A stretch of 64,000 nt of DNA from NCBI RefSeq assembly GCF_000746525.1, contig NZ_CP009048.1, forward strand, positions 3,847,501-3,911,500, written 5' to 3'. Numbering within the stretch: position 1 is the stretch's first letter; every line of letters begins with the position of its first letter. A model generated the notes under the pieces. The model ran no database searches and was not told where the DNA came from. It worked only from the letters and a program-made list of their open reading frames with translations. This DNA is from Pseudomonas alkylphenolica. GTDB taxonomy: Bacteria; Pseudomonadota; Gammaproteobacteria; Pseudomonadales; Pseudomonadaceae. The position numbers and the translations under genes were made by a program. Positions 45,005-55,013 of the stretch are shown piece after piece.

Positions 45005-46837
45005 TTGATACGTCCCCTCCTGTTGCTGTCAATCAGCCTGGTCTTGAGCTTTCCCGCGGGCGCAACAATCAGCGAAAGCCATGGTTACGCCCAGTTCGGC
45101 ACGCTCAAGTATCCAGCCAAATTCACCCACTTCGACTGGGTCAATCCGCAAGCGCCCAAGGGCGGCACCTTGCGCGCCATGGCATTCGGCACGTTCGATA
45201 CGCTCAACCCCTACACTTTCAAGGGTTCAAGCCCGGTCACCACCCCCAACTTCTTGCAGTACGGGGTAACCGAGCTGAATGAACCCCTGATGGTCGGCAC
45301 CGGACAGTACGACCCCTCGGGCGACGAGCCGACCTCAAGCTACGGCCTTATTGCAGGCTCCGTGGAGTACAGCGAGGATCGTAGCTGGGTGGTGTTCAAC
45401 CTGCGCCCGGAAGCGCGCTTTCATGACGGCCATCCCATCACGGCCAGCGACGTGGCTTTTTCCTATCGCACCCTGCTCAAGGAAGGTCACCCGATCTACC
45501 GTACCAACCTGCAGGAAGTGCAGCGGGTCGACATCCTCAACCCAAGGCGTATCCGCTTCGTGTTCAAGCGCGCCGGCAATCCGTTGCTGATCCTGCGCCT
45601 GGGCGAGATGCCGGTGCTGCCGGCGCATTACTGGAAAGGCCGAGACTTCAAGGCCACCACCTTCGAGCCGCCGCTGGGCAGTGGCCCCTACCGCATCACC
45701 CAGGTCCAGCCGGGGCGGCGCCTGGTGTTTGAGCGGGTCAAGGATTACTGGGGCAAGGACCTCGCGGTCAACCGCGGCAAATACAACTTCGCCCGGGTCG
45801 AGTACGAGTTCTACCGCGACAGCGCCGTGGCCTTCGAAGCGTTCAAAGCCGGCGAGTTCGATATTTACATCGAGCACCAGGCCAAGAACTGGGCCAACGG
45901 TTATAACTTCCCGGCGGTGCGCCGTGGCCAGGTGATCAAGGCGCAGATTCCACACAAGATCCCGACCCAGACCCAAGGCCTGTTCATGAACAGCCGCCGC
46001 GCAGCCTTCAGCGACGCAAGGGTGCGCCAGGCCCTGGGACTGATGCTGGATTTCGAGTGGACCAACCGCGCCCTGTTCAGCAGTGCCTATCGCCGCGCCA
46101 GCAGCTACTACCCCAACAGCGAATTCGCGGCCAGTGGCCTGCCGGTAGGCAAAGAGTGGCTGCTACTTGCGCCCTATCGCGAGCAGTTGCCTGCCGCCTT
46201 GTTCACCGAGCCCTACAAAGTCAGCCACACCGACGGGCGCGGCATCAACCGCCAGACGCTACGCCAAGCCCTTAAGCTGCTCGGTCAGGCTGGCTGGAAA
46301 CTCAATGGTCAGCGCCTGCTCGACAACAAAGGCAACCCGCTGAAGCTCGAGCTGTTGCTGGTCAATCCGAACCTGGAGCGGATCCTGCAACCTTATGTCG
46401 AAAATCTTGCCAGCATCGGCATCGATGCGCGCTTGCGTACCGTGGACCGGGCCCAGTACAAACAACGTCTGGACCAGTTTGACTTCGACATGATTCTGAT
46501 GACCCTGAACCAGACCCTCAGCCCCGGCCTTGAGCAATGGTTGTACTTTCACTCCAGCCAGGCCTCGACCAAAGGCAGCAAGAACTACGCTGGGGTCAAA
46601 GACCCGGTGGTCGATCACCTGCTCGATACCCTGCTTGCCGCCCAAAGCCGCGACGAACAAGTGGCAGCAGCACGGGCTCTGGACCGGGTGTTGCTGTGGC
46701 ACTACTACATGATTCCCAACTGGTACCTGGACAATCACCGTCTGGCCTACCGTAACCGGTTCGCCTTCGTCACCACGCCGCCCTACACCCTGGGGCTCAA
46801 CAGCTGGTGGATAAAGCCTTCGGAGAACGCCCAATGA
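45005..46837 (+). CDS. peptide ABC transporter substrate-binding protein, first of two
   Basis: A periplasmic SBP_bac_5 (YejA-like) protein of 610 residues that would bind oligopeptides or microcin-C-like compounds. It starts at a TTG followed by a signal peptide (RPLLLLSISLVLSFPAGA). Family motifs are FDWVNPQAPKGGTLR, FHDGHPITASDVAFSY and the C-terminal GLNSWWIK. The gene overlaps the next SBP gene by four bases. The two proteins are clearly related throughout (for example [15 protein letters not shown] in both), so this is an old tandem duplication. Confidence 0.9.
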   Translation: MIRPLLLLSISLVLSFPAGATISESHGYAQFGTLKYPAKFTHFDWVNPQAPKGGTLRAMAFGTFDTLNPYTFKGSSPVTTPNFLQYGVTELNEPLMVGTGQYDPSGDEPTSSYGLIAGSVEYSEDRSWVVFNLRPEARFHDGHPITASDVAFSYRTLLKEGHPIYRTNLQEVQRVDILNPRRIRFVFKRAGNPLLILRLGEMPVLPAHYWKGRDFKATTFEPPLGSGPYRITQVQPGRRLVFERVKDYWGKDLAVNRGKYNFARVEYEFYRDSAVAFEAFKAGEFDIYIEHQAKNWANGYNFPAVRRGQVIKAQIPHKIPTQTQGLFMNSRRAAFSDARVRQALGLMLDFEWTNRALFSSAYRRASSYYPNSEFAASGLPVGKEWLLLAPYREQLPAALFTEPYKVSHTDGRGINRQTLRQALKLLGQAGWKLNGQRLLDNKGNPLKLELLLVNPNLERILQPYVENLASIGIDARLRTVDRAQYKQRLDQFDFDMILMTLNQTLSPGLEQWLYFHSSQASTKGSKNYAGVKDPVVDHLLDTLLAAQSRDEQVAAARALDRVLLWHYYMIPNWYLDNHRLAYRNRFAFVTTPPYTLGLNSWWIKPSENAQ

Positions 46838-48687
46838 TGTCACTGCCCGGCCTGCGCCTGAAGGCCTTCGCCCTGCTGCTGGCCTGCTTCAGTTTCCAGG
46901 CACTGGCTGCCCCGCAACATGCCCTGACCCTGTACGACGAAGCACCGAAGTACCCGGCCGACTTCAAACACTTCGACTACGTCAACCCGGACGCCCCAAA
47001 AGGCGGCACTTTCCGCCAGGCCGGTTTTGGTGGCTTCGACAGCCTCAACCCGTTCATCAACAAGGGCGTCCCGGCCGATGACATCGGCCTGATCTACGAC
47101 ACCCTGATGACCCAGAGCCTGGACGAGCCCTTCACCGAGTACGGCCTGGTGGCCGGCAAGATTGAAAAGGCGCCGGACAACAGCTGGGTGCGCTTCTACC
47201 TGCGCCCGCAAGCACGCTTTCATGATGGCCACCCGGTTCACGCCGAAGACGTGGTATTCACCTTCAACACCCTGATCAAGAGTGGTGCGCCGCTGTTTCG
47301 TGGTTACTACGCCGATGTCGCCGAAGTGATCGCCGAAGACCCGCAGCGGGTGCTGTTCAAGTTCAAGCACAGCAACAACCGCGAACTGCCGTTGATCCTC
47401 GGGCAGTTGCCGGTACTGCCCAAGCACTGGTGGGAGGGGCGCGACTTCACCAAAGGCAACCTGGAGATTCCGCTGGGCAGCGGCCCGTACAAGGTCGCCG
47501 AGGTCAAGGCCGGACGCTCGGTCCGCTACGAGCGGGTCAAGGATTACTGGGGCAAGGACCTGGCGGTCAATCGCGGCTTTTACAACTTTGATGTGATGAC
47601 CACCGATTATTACCGTGACAGTACCGTGTCCCTCGAAGCGTTGAAGGCCGGTCAGTTCGACTACCGCCTGGAAACGGCGGCGAAAAGCTGGGCCACCGCC
47701 TATGACGTGCCCGCCGTCCGTGAAAAGCGCCTGATCATGGAGGAGTTGCCCAATGGCAACCCGACCGGCATGCAAGGCTTCGTCTTCAACCTTCGCCGCC
47801 CGGTGTTCCAGGATGTGCGGGTGCGCGAGGCCCTGAGCTTGCTGCTGGACTTCGAGTGGACCAACAAACAACTGTTCAACGGTGCCTACACCCGCACCGA
47901 CAGCTACTTCGAAAACTCCGAAATGGCCGCCAAGGGCTTGCCTGATGCAGCCGAGCTGAAAATTCTCGAACCCTTGCGCGGTAAGGTCCCCGAACAGGTC
48001 TTCAGCCAGGCCTTCGCCAATCCGGTCACCGATGGCAGCGGCATGATCCGCGAACAGCAACGCAAGGCCTACAAGCTACTGCAGGAAGCCGGCTGGCGCA
48101 TCGTCGACGACAAGATGGTCGACGCTCAGGGCAAACCGGTGTCCATCGAATTTCTCCTGGCCCAGACTGAATTTGAACGGATTCTGCTGCCGTTCAAACG
48201 CAATCTGGCTGACCTCGGTATCGACCTGGTGATTCGCCGGGTCGACGTCTCCCAGTACATCAACCGCTTGCGTTCGCGTGATTTCGACATGATTGTCGGT
48301 GGCTACCCGCAGTCCAACTCGCCGGGTAACGAACAACGCGAGTTCTGGCAGAGCGCCGCAGCCGACAACCCGGGAAGCCGCAACTTCATTGGCCTCAAGG
48401 ACCCGGCCATCGACGTCCTGGTCGAAGGCCTGATCAATGCCGACTCCCGGCAAAGCCTGATCGAGCATTGCCGCGCCCTCGACCGGGTCCTGCAGTGGGG
48501 CTACTACGTGATCCCCAACTGGCACATCAAGACCTGGCGAGTTGCCTACTGGAACCACATTGGCCACCCGAAGGTATCGCCCAAGTACGACATCGGCATC
48601 AACACCTGGTGGATCAAGCCGGACGTAGAACCGGCCGTGCCGCTGAATCCAGCGCCAGATGCGCCACCGACCGCAGGGGCGCAATAA
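46834..48687 (+). CDS. peptide ABC transporter substrate-binding protein, second of two
   Basis: A 617-residue paralogue of the preceding protein, with its own signal peptide ([17 protein letters not shown]) and motifs [31 protein letters not shown] and [10 protein letters not shown]. Tandem ATGs at 46834 and 46837 are preceded by GGAGAA. It is followed directly by the yejB-like permease gene. Two binding proteins feeding one membrane complex suggest a wider substrate range. Confidence 0.92.
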   Translation: MMSLPGLRLKAFALLLACFSFQALAAPQHALTLYDEAPKYPADFKHFDYVNPDAPKGGTFRQAGFGGFDSLNPFINKGVPADDIGLIYDTLMTQSLDEPFTEYGLVAGKIEKAPDNSWVRFYLRPQARFHDGHPVHAEDVVFTFNTLIKSGAPLFRGYYADVAEVIAEDPQRVLFKFKHSNNRELPLILGQLPVLPKHWWEGRDFTKGNLEIPLGSGPYKVAEVKAGRSVRYERVKDYWGKDLAVNRGFYNFDVMTTDYYRDSTVSLEALKAGQFDYRLETAAKSWATAYDVPAVREKRLIMEELPNGNPTGMQGFVFNLRRPVFQDVRVREALSLLLDFEWTNKQLFNGAYTRTDSYFENSEMAAKGLPDAAELKILEPLRGKVPEQVFSQAFANPVTDGSGMIREQQRKAYKLLQEAGWRIVDDKMVDAQGKPVSIEFLLAQTEFERILLPFKRNLADLGIDLVIRRVDVSQYINRLRSRDFDMIVGGYPQSNSPGNEQREFWQSAAADNPGSRNFIGLKDPAIDVLVEGLINADSRQSLIEHCRALDRVLQWGYYVIPNWHIKTWRVAYWNHIGHPKVSPKYDIGINTWWIKPDVEPAVPLNPAPDAPPTAGAQ

Positions 48688-48688
48688 C

Positions 48689-49762
48689 ATGCTGGCGTAC
48701 ATTTTCCGGCGTCTACTACTGATCATTCCGACCTTGCTGGGCATCCTGATCATCAACTTCGTGATCATCCAGGCCGCACCCGGCGGCCCGGTCGAGCAGA
48801 TGATCGCCAAGCTCGAAGGCTTCGAGGGTGCCACCAGCCGCATCGCCGGTGGCGGTGCCGAAGTCTCGGTGGCAGGCTCCAACTACCGCGGCGCGCAAGG
48901 CCTGGACCCTGCTCTGATCAAGGAAATCGAAAAGATGTACGGTTTCGACAAGTCGGCGCCGGAACGTCTGTGGATCATGATCAACAACTACGCCCGCCTG
49001 GATTTCGGTGACAGTTTCTTCCGCGATGCCAAGGTCATCGACCTGATCATCGAAAAGATGCCGGTGTCGATCTCCCTGGGCCTGTGGAGCACCTTGATCA
49101 TGTACCTGGTGTCGATTCCTCTGGGAATCGCCAAAGCCACCCGTCACGGCAGCCACTTCGACGTCTGGACCAGCTCGGCGATCATCGTCGGCTACGCGAT
49201 TCCGGCGTTCCTCTTCGCGATCTTGCTGATCGTGGTGTTTGCCGGTGGCAGCTACCTTGACTGGTTCCCCCTGCGCGGCCTGACCTCGAACAACTTCGAC
49301 GAACTCAGCACCACCGGCAAGATCCTCGACTACTTCTGGCATCTGGTCCTGCCGGTAACCGCACTGGTGATCGGCAACTTCGCCACCATGACCCTGCTGA
49401 CCAAGAACAGCTTCCTCGACGAGATCAACAAGCAGTATGTAGTCACTGCCAAAGCCAAAGGTCTGAGCCCGAACCGGGTGCTCTATGGCCACGTGTTCCG
49501 CAACGCCATGCTGCTGGTGATCGCCGGCTTCCCCTCGGCCTTCATCGGCATCTTCTTCACTGGCTCGCTGTTGATCGAGGTGATCTTCTCCCTCGACGGC
49601 CTGGGCCTGATGAGTTTCGAAGCGGCCATCAACCGTGACTACCCGGTAGTCTTCGGCACCCTGTTCATCTTCACCCTGCTCGGCCTGGTGGTGAAACTGA
49701 TCGGCGACCTGACCTATACCCTGGTCGACCCCCGTATCGACTTCGACAGCCGGGAGCACTGA
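48689..49762 (+). CDS. yejB: peptide ABC transporter permease, YejB-like
   Basis: An inner-membrane permease of 357 residues. The N-terminus is [20 protein letters not shown], typical of the DppB/YejB class. A long periplasmic insertion (about 35-110) is followed by five more helices. The EAA loop is around [19 protein letters not shown]. The frame extends to 48659, but the ATG at 48689 matches the family. It pairs with the YejE-like permease two bases downstream. Confidence 0.94.
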   Translation: MLAYIFRRLLLIIPTLLGILIINFVIIQAAPGGPVEQMIAKLEGFEGATSRIAGGGAEVSVAGSNYRGAQGLDPALIKEIEKMYGFDKSAPERLWIMINNYARLDFGDSFFRDAKVIDLIIEKMPVSISLGLWSTLIMYLVSIPLGIAKATRHGSHFDVWTSSAIIVGYAIPAFLFAILLIVVFAGGSYLDWFPLRGLTSNNFDELSTTGKILDYFWHLVLPVTALVIGNFATMTLLTKNSFLDEINKQYVVTAKAKGLSPNRVLYGHVFRNAMLLVIAGFPSAFIGIFFTGSLLIEVIFSLDGLGLMSFEAAINRDYPVVFGTLFIFTLLGLVVKLIGDLTYTLVDPRIDFDSREH

Positions 49763-49763
49763 G

Positions 49764-50783
49764 ATGACCTTGTCCCCCCTCAACCGTCGACGCTTCGAGC
49801 GTTTCAAGGCCAACCGCCGCGGCTGGTGGTCGCTGTGGCTGTTCCTGATCCTGTTCGGCCTGAGCCTGGGCGCCGAACTGATCGCCAACGACAAGCCCCT
49901 GGCTGTGCGTTACGACGGCGAATGGTATTTCCCGGCACTCAAGCGCTACCCGGAAACCACCTTTGGCGGCGAATTCCCGCTGGAGGCCAATTACAAGAGC
50001 CCCTACATCCGCGAATTGCTGGCCGCCAAGGACAGCTGGGTACTCTGGGCGCCGATCCCGTTCAGCTACCAGAGCATCAACTACGACCTCAAGGTGCCCG
50101 CTCCGGCGCCGCCTTCGACCCAGAACTGGCTGGGCACCGACGATCAGGGCCGTGACGTGCTGGCGCGGGTGATCTACGGCTTCCGCATCTCGGTACTGTT
50201 CGCCCTGACCCTGACCATTCTCAGCTCGATCATTGGCGTGATAGCCGGCGCCCTGCAGGGCTTCTACGGCGGCTGGGTGGACCTGGCCGGGCAACGCTTC
50301 CTGGAAATCTGGTCGGGCCTGCCGGTGCTGTACCTGCTGATCATCCTTGCCAGCTTTGTGCAACCCAACTTCTGGTGGCTGCTGGGGATCATGCTGCTGT
50401 TTTCCTGGATGAGCCTGGTCGATGTGGTGCGCGCCGAGTTCCTGAGGGGCCGCAATCTGGAGTACGTTCGTGCGGCGCGCGCCCTGGGCATGCAGGACGG
50501 CCCGATCATGTTCCGCCACATCCTGCCCAACGCCATGATCTCGACCATGACCTTCATGCCCTTCATTCTCACCGGCGCCATCGGCACCCTGACCGCCCTG
50601 GACTTCCTCGGCTTCGGCCTGCCACCCGGAGCGCCATCGCTGGGCGAACTGGTGGCCCAGGGCAAGTCCAACCTGCAAGCGCCCTGGCTGGGCATCAGCG
50701 CCTTTGCTGTGCTGGCGCTGATGCTCAGCCTGCTGGTATTCATTGGCGAATCCGCCCGCGACGCCTTCGACCCGAGGAAATGA
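49764..50783 (+). CDS. yejE: peptide ABC transporter permease, YejE-like
   Basis: The second permease, 339 residues, with an N-terminal RRGWWSLWLFLILFGLSLGAEL helix. A periplasmic loop with the family's FPLEANYKSPYIRELL follows, then the C-terminal permease domain with WLGTDDQGRDVLARVIYGF and the EAA motif AARALGMQDGPIMFRHILPNAM (in two short parts). It forms the membrane channel with the YejB-like subunit and is followed by the ATPase gene after one base. Confidence 0.94.
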   Translation: MTLSPLNRRRFERFKANRRGWWSLWLFLILFGLSLGAELIANDKPLAVRYDGEWYFPALKRYPETTFGGEFPLEANYKSPYIRELLAAKDSWVLWAPIPFSYQSINYDLKVPAPAPPSTQNWLGTDDQGRDVLARVIYGFRISVLFALTLTILSSIIGVIAGALQGFYGGWVDLAGQRFLEIWSGLPVLYLLIILASFVQPNFWWLLGIMLLFSWMSLVDVVRAEFLRGRNLEYVRAARALGMQDGPIMFRHILPNAMISTMTFMPFILTGAIGTLTALDFLGFGLPPGAPSLGELVAQGKSNLQAPWLGISAFAVLALMLSLLVFIGESARDAFDPRK

Positions 50784-50784
50784 C

Positions 50785-52422
50785 ATGAGCAATGAAACCT
50801 TGATCGAAGTGCGCAACCTGGCGGTCGAGTTCATCACCGGCGAGCAGAGCCAACGGGTGGTCGAAGGCATCAGCTTCGACATCCGCCGCGGCGAAACCCT
50901 GGCCCTGGTCGGTGAGAGCGGCTCGGGCAAGTCGGTGACCGCCCATTCGATCCTGCGCCTGTTGCCCTACCCGCTGGCGCGCCATCCGTCCGGCACGATT
51001 CACTACGAAGGGCGCGACCTGCTGACCCTGGATGAAAAGCAGATGCGCCGTATTCGTGGCAACCGCATCGCAATGATCTTCCAGGAGCCGATGACCTCGC
51101 TCAACCCGCTGCACAACATCGAAAAGCAGATCAACGAGATCCTCCTGCTGCACAAGGGCCTGCGTGGCAAGGAGGCCACTGCGCGCACGCTGGAGCTGCT
51201 TGACCTGGTAGGCATCCCTGAGCCACACAAACGCCTCAAAGCCCTGCCACACGAGCTCTCAGGCGGCCAGCGCCAGCGGGTAATGATTGCCATGGCCCTG
51301 GCCAACGAGCCGGAGCTGCTGATTGCCGACGAGCCGACCACGGCGCTGGACGTCACCGTGCAGCTGAAGATTCTCGAATTGCTCAAATCGCTGCAGGCGC
51401 GCCTGGGGATGGCCCTGCTGCTCATCAGTCATGACCTCAACCTGGTCAAGCGCATTGCTCACCGGGTGTGCGTAATGCAACGCGGCTGCATCGTCGAACA
51501 GGCCGACTGCGAGACCTTGTTCCACAGCCCGCAGCACCCGTACACACAGATGCTGCTCGGTGCCGAGCCCAGCGGCGGTCCGGCCGGCAACCCGGCAGGC
51601 AAGCCGATGCTGGAAGTCGAAGACTTACGCGTCTGGTTCCCGATCAAAAAAGGCCTGCTGCGGCGCACCGTCGATCACGTCAAGGCGGTGGACGGTATCA
51701 ACTTCAGCTTGCCGCAAGGGCAAACCCTGGGAATTGTGGGCGAAAGTGGTTCGGGCAAATCCACCCTCGGTCTGGCGATCCTGCGCTTGCTCGGCAGCCA
51801 GGGTGCCATTCGCTTCCAGGGCACCGCGCTTGAAAGCCTGAATCAACAACAGGTGCGTCCGCTACGCCGGCAGATGCAGGTGGTGTTTCAGGACCCGTTC
51901 GGCAGCCTCAGCCCGCGCATGTGCGTCAGCGACATCGTCGGCGAAGGCCTGCGTATTCATCGCATCGGTACTGCGGCCGAACAGGAGCAGGCAATCATCG
52001 CCGCACTGCACGAAGTTGGCCTGGATCCCCAGGCCCGCCACCGCTACCCGCATGAGTTCTCTGGTGGCCAGCGCCAGCGCATCGCTATCGCCCGCGCACT
52101 GGTGTTGAAGCCGGCGTTGATCCTGCTGGACGAGCCGACCTCGGCACTGGACCGGACAGTGCAACGCCAAGTGGTCGAGCTGTTGCGTTCACTGCAGAGC
52201 AAATACAACCTCACCTACCTGTTCATCAGCCATGACCTGGCGGTGGTCAAGGCGCTGAGCCATCAGTTGATGGTGGTCAAGCAGGGCAAGGTGGTGGAAC
52301 AAGGTGCAGCGGCGGATATCTTCGCCGCACCGCAGCATGCCTATACCCGACAGCTGCTGGAGGCAGCCTTCCTGGCGCCTGCGGGGGCTGTGGGAGCGGG
52401 CTTGCCCCGCGATGCCATGTAA
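50785..52422 (+). CDS. yejF: peptide ABC transporter ATP-binding protein with two ATPase domains, YejF-like
   Basis: The 545-residue cytoplasmic ATPase has two complete ABC domains. Walker A is GESGSGKS in both (about 38 and 323), and the signature motif is LSGGQRQRV and FSGGQRQRI. Walker B is LLIADEPTTALD and LILLDEPTSALD. It energises the Yej-type importer. The last eleven residues (AVGAGLPRDAM) are encoded by a REP palindrome that contains the stop codon, so the native C-terminus was probably replaced by repeat insertion. The start is the ATG at 50785 (GAGGAA upstream). Confidence 0.95.
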   Translation: MSNETLIEVRNLAVEFITGEQSQRVVEGISFDIRRGETLALVGESGSGKSVTAHSILRLLPYPLARHPSGTIHYEGRDLLTLDEKQMRRIRGNRIAMIFQEPMTSLNPLHNIEKQINEILLLHKGLRGKEATARTLELLDLVGIPEPHKRLKALPHELSGGQRQRVMIAMALANEPELLIADEPTTALDVTVQLKILELLKSLQARLGMALLLISHDLNLVKRIAHRVCVMQRGCIVEQADCETLFHSPQHPYTQMLLGAEPSGGPAGNPAGKPMLEVEDLRVWFPIKKGLLRRTVDHVKAVDGINFSLPQGQTLGIVGESGSGKSTLGLAILRLLGSQGAIRFQGTALESLNQQQVRPLRRQMQVVFQDPFGSLSPRMCVSDIVGEGLRIHRIGTAAEQEQAIIAALHEVGLDPQARHRYPHEFSGGQRQRIAIARALVLKPALILLDEPTSALDRTVQRQVVELLRSLQSKYNLTYLFISHDLAVVKALSHQLMVVKQGKVVEQGAAADIFAAPQHAYTRQLLEAAFLAPAGAVGAGLPRDAM

Positions 52423-52461
52423 CTGACAAACCGCAATCGCGGGGCAAGCCCGCTCCCACAG
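52388..52461. repeat. perfect REP pair (REPIN) overlapping the ATPase 3' end
   Basis: Two 26-base arms, 52388-52413 and 52436-52461, are perfect inverted copies separated by 22 bases. The core is GTGGGAGCGGGCTTGCCCCG. The yejF-like stop codon (52420-52422) is inside the spacer, so the first arm is protein-coding. Confidence 0.95.
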
Positions 52462-52477
52462 GGGCCAAACAGCGAAA

Positions 52478-52510
52478 ACAGAAAAGGCCGCATAAGCGGC
52501 CTTTTCTGTT
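52478..52510. terminator. bidirectional intrinsic terminator
   Basis: A perfect stem (AACAGAAAAGGCCGC / GCGGCCTTTTCTGTT, loop ATA or ATAA) has a T-run on each strand. It separates the convergent yejF-like and ppiD genes and can stop transcription from both. Confidence 0.88.
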
Positions 52511-52525
52511 TCTGGCGCGGATCAC

Positions 52526-54397
52526 TCAATAGCGAGTGATGTCGGCCTTGGCTTCCAGCTGCTTGCGGTAAGCAGCGAAGTCCTGCTGACCAGCACGCGA
52601 AGCGAGGAAGCGACGGTATGCCGATTTCTCTTCGTCGGTGGCCGCAGCGCCTTCGTTGACGCCATTGAGGCGCAATACCACCAGGCTGCCGTCGTTGAGC
52701 GTCACGCTGCTGTAGACCGGCTTGTCCTTGGCCTCTGGCTTGGCCATACGGAACACTGCCTGCAGCTCGACCGGATCAATGCCCTCCTGGCTGCGCGAGA
52801 CCGCTTCCTGGACCTTCCAGCTCTGACCTTCCTGGGTAGCACCCAGTGCGATGCTACCGTCACGCAGACCGGCGATCAGCTTGTCAGCCTTGGCTTTCAG
52901 GGCGGCAGTCGCCTGCTCTTTGGCCAGGTGCTTACGGATGCTGTCAGACACCACGTCCAGCCCCAGTTGCTCAGGCTTGCGGTGTTCCTTGACGCGCAGG
53001 ACCACGATGGTTTCCGGATCCAGTTCGATGGCAGTGCTGTTGGCACCCTCTTCCAGCACTTCAGTGCTGTAAGCGGCCTGGATCACGGCACGGTTGGCAG
53101 TGATGCCTTCGCCACCTTCACGACCGAAGGCCGCCGAGGTGTGAACCTTCAGACCCAGATCCTGAGCTGGCTGAGCCAGGTCGGACGCTTCGAATGCAGA
53201 GTCTTCCAGTTGCTTGGTCACTTCGACAAAGCGCTGCTCGACCTGCTGGGTCTTGAGTTCGCGGGTCAGCTTGTCTTTCAGGCTGGCGAAGCTCGGCACT
53301 TCAGGTGCCTGCACGTCCAGCAGCTTGATCAGATGGAAACCGTATTCGGTGCGCACCGGCGCCGAAACCTGGTCTTTGTTCAGCGCATACAGCGCCTCTT
53401 CAAAGGCCGGGTCGTAAACGCCCTGCCCGGCATAACCGAGGTCACCGCCGTTGTTGGACGAACCCGGGTCCTGGGAGAATTCCTTGGCCAGTGCGGCAAA
53501 GTCTTCACCTTTGGCCAGGCGCTGCTGGATCTCTTCGACCTTCGCCTTGGCCTGCGCTTCGTTCACCTTGTCGTTGACTTCGATGAGGATGTGCGCGGCA
53601 TGGCGCTGCTCGGCCAGGTTGGCGATTTCTTTCTCGTACAGTGCCTTGAGCTCGTCTTCGTCGACATTGACCTGATCGAAGAACGCCGACTTCTTCAGCT
53701 CGATGTAGTCAATGACCACCTGATCCGGGCTCATGAACTCTTTGGCGTGCTCATCGTAGTGCGCCTTGACCTGCTCGTCGGTCACCTGGACCGCAGCCGG
53801 ATCGGCCTTGAAGGTCAGCGAGGCAAAATCGCGGGTCTGCTTTTCCAGACGGGCGAAAGCGTTGACCTGATCATCGGTGACAAAACCGCTGCCGGCCAGG
53901 CCTGCGCGCAGTTGCCCAATGAGCATTTCCTGAGCCAGCATTTCGCGGAATTGCAGACGGCCGTAGCCCATCTGACGAATCACCTGATCAAAACGCTCGG
54001 CGCTGAACTTGCCATCAACCTGGAACTCAGGCGTTTGCAGGATCAACTGGTCAAGTGCAGCTTCGGAAAAGGCGAACTTGGCGTCTTCGGCGCCTTGCAG
54101 CAGCAACTTGCGGTCGATCAGCCCTTTGAGCGCCGCTTCACGCAGCATGTTCTCGTTGAGCAGCGACGGATCGAAATCCTTGCCCAGCTGTTGCATCAGC
54201 TGTCGGCGTTGCATGTCAACGGCCTGGCTCAGCTCGTTCTGGCTAATGGTTTGACCATTGACCTTGGCAGCGTCCTGGCTGTTGGTTGTGGCCTGGAAGA
54301 TGGCATCGAAGCCGGTCAGTGCCATCAAGGCTACGATGACACCGATGATGGTCTTGGCAATCCAACCTTGTGAATTGTCCCTGATATTCTGCAGCAT
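52526..54397 (-). CDS. ppiD: periplasmic folding chaperone/peptidyl-prolyl isomerase
   Basis: PpiD is an inner-membrane-anchored chaperone at the exit of the Sec translocon. The 623-residue protein has a short N-tail, one transmembrane helix (AKTIIGVIVALMALTGFDAIF, about residues 14-34), a SurA-like N-domain (about 40-190), a parvulin domain (about 260-365; HAAHILIEVND, GDLGYAGQGVYDPAFEEALY) and a C-terminal chaperone domain. It follows hupB, as in most gammaproteobacteria. In P. aeruginosa fabI lies on its other side, but here a REP pair and the peptide transporter do. Confidence 0.94.
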   Translation of the reverse strand: MLQNIRDNSQGWIAKTIIGVIVALMALTGFDAIFQATTNSQDAAKVNGQTISQNELSQAVDMQRRQLMQQLGKDFDPSLLNENMLREAALKGLIDRKLLLQGAEDAKFAFSEAALDQLILQTPEFQVDGKFSAERFDQVIRQMGYGRLQFREMLAQEMLIGQLRAGLAGSGFVTDDQVNAFARLEKQTRDFASLTFKADPAAVQVTDEQVKAHYDEHAKEFMSPDQVVIDYIELKKSAFFDQVNVDEDELKALYEKEIANLAEQRHAAHILIEVNDKVNEAQAKAKVEEIQQRLAKGEDFAALAKEFSQDPGSSNNGGDLGYAGQGVYDPAFEEALYALNKDQVSAPVRTEYGFHLIKLLDVQAPEVPSFASLKDKLTRELKTQQVEQRFVEVTKQLEDSAFEASDLAQPAQDLGLKVHTSAAFGREGGEGITANRAVIQAAYSTEVLEEGANSTAIELDPETIVVLRVKEHRKPEQLGLDVVSDSIRKHLAKEQATAALKAKADKLIAGLRDGSIALGATQEGQSWKVQEAVSRSQEGIDPVELQAVFRMAKPEAKDKPVYSSVTLNDGSLVVLRLNGVNEGAAATDEEKSAYRRFLASRAGQQDFAAYRKQLEAKADITRY

Positions 54398-54461
54398 GCG
54401 TCCCCCAGAAACGGCTGTACTGAATGAAACAACCGTGGAGCGTGGGTAGATTCCTGATAGA

Positions 54462-54490
54462 AGAAAGGCGCATCCGAAGATGCGCCTTCT
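54462..54490 (-). terminator. hupB terminator
   Basis: A stem AAGGCGCATC / GATGCGCCTT with a tetraloop (CGAA on plus, TTCG on minus) is followed on the minus strand by TTCTTC. It lies about 100 bases after the hupB stop and before ppiD. Confidence 0.78.
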
Positions 54491-54592
54491 CGTAACCGGC
54501 CGGGCATCAGGCGCTTTTCAGCGTGTCCCGATGCTCAGCAGCCAAGCCGGGCATGAGCCAAGCTCGGTTAGGCGTAAGCCTGAAGGAAGGTC

Positions 54593-54865
54593 TTAGTTGA
54601 CGGCTTCTTTCAGTGCCTTGCCAGCCTTGAAGCCTGGCTTCTTGGCAGCAGGGATTTCCAGAGTCTTGCCGGTTTGCGGGTTGCGGCCGGTGCGAGCTGG
54701 GCGATCGGTGACGGAGAAGGTACCGAAACCTACCAGTACTACGGAGTCACCTGCCTTCAGGGCGCCGGTGACGGATTCGATTACTGCGTCCAGCGCACGG
54801 CCAGCTACAGCTTTCGGGATGTCAGCAGATGCGGCGATAGCGTCAATCAGTTCCGACTTGTTCAC
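54593..54865 (-). CDS. hupB: DNA-binding protein HU, beta type
   Basis: A 90-residue nucleoid protein, the usual HU length. It has [18 protein letters not shown] at the N-terminus, [20 protein letters not shown] with the DNA-intercalating Arg-Asn-Pro arm tip, and the C-terminal [12 protein letters not shown]. It starts with a GTG preceded by AAGGGGA at seven bases. It is downstream of lon with 148 bases between, so it probably has its own promoter in that gap. Confidence 0.97.
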   Translation of the reverse strand: MNKSELIDAIAASADIPKAVAGRALDAVIESVTGALKAGDSVVLVGFGTFSVTDRPARTGRNPQTGKTLEIPAAKKPGFKAGKALKEAVN

Positions 54866-55013
54866 TCTAAGTCCCCTTATATCTCTATTGAGTTTGTTTC
54901 TAAGTATGTAATGAAAAGCTAAACGAGCGCTGGGTGGCCTATTGACGCTTAGGCGCCGTTTTATAACAAGGGCCTGAAAATACTGTCAAGAAAGCCCCCC
55001 AGCCAAATACGTA

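Noticed and set aside
46840..48060. 406-residue minus-strand frame opposite the second binding protein
   Set aside because: Shadow frame; the plus strand encodes a signal-peptide-bearing SBP_bac_5 protein.
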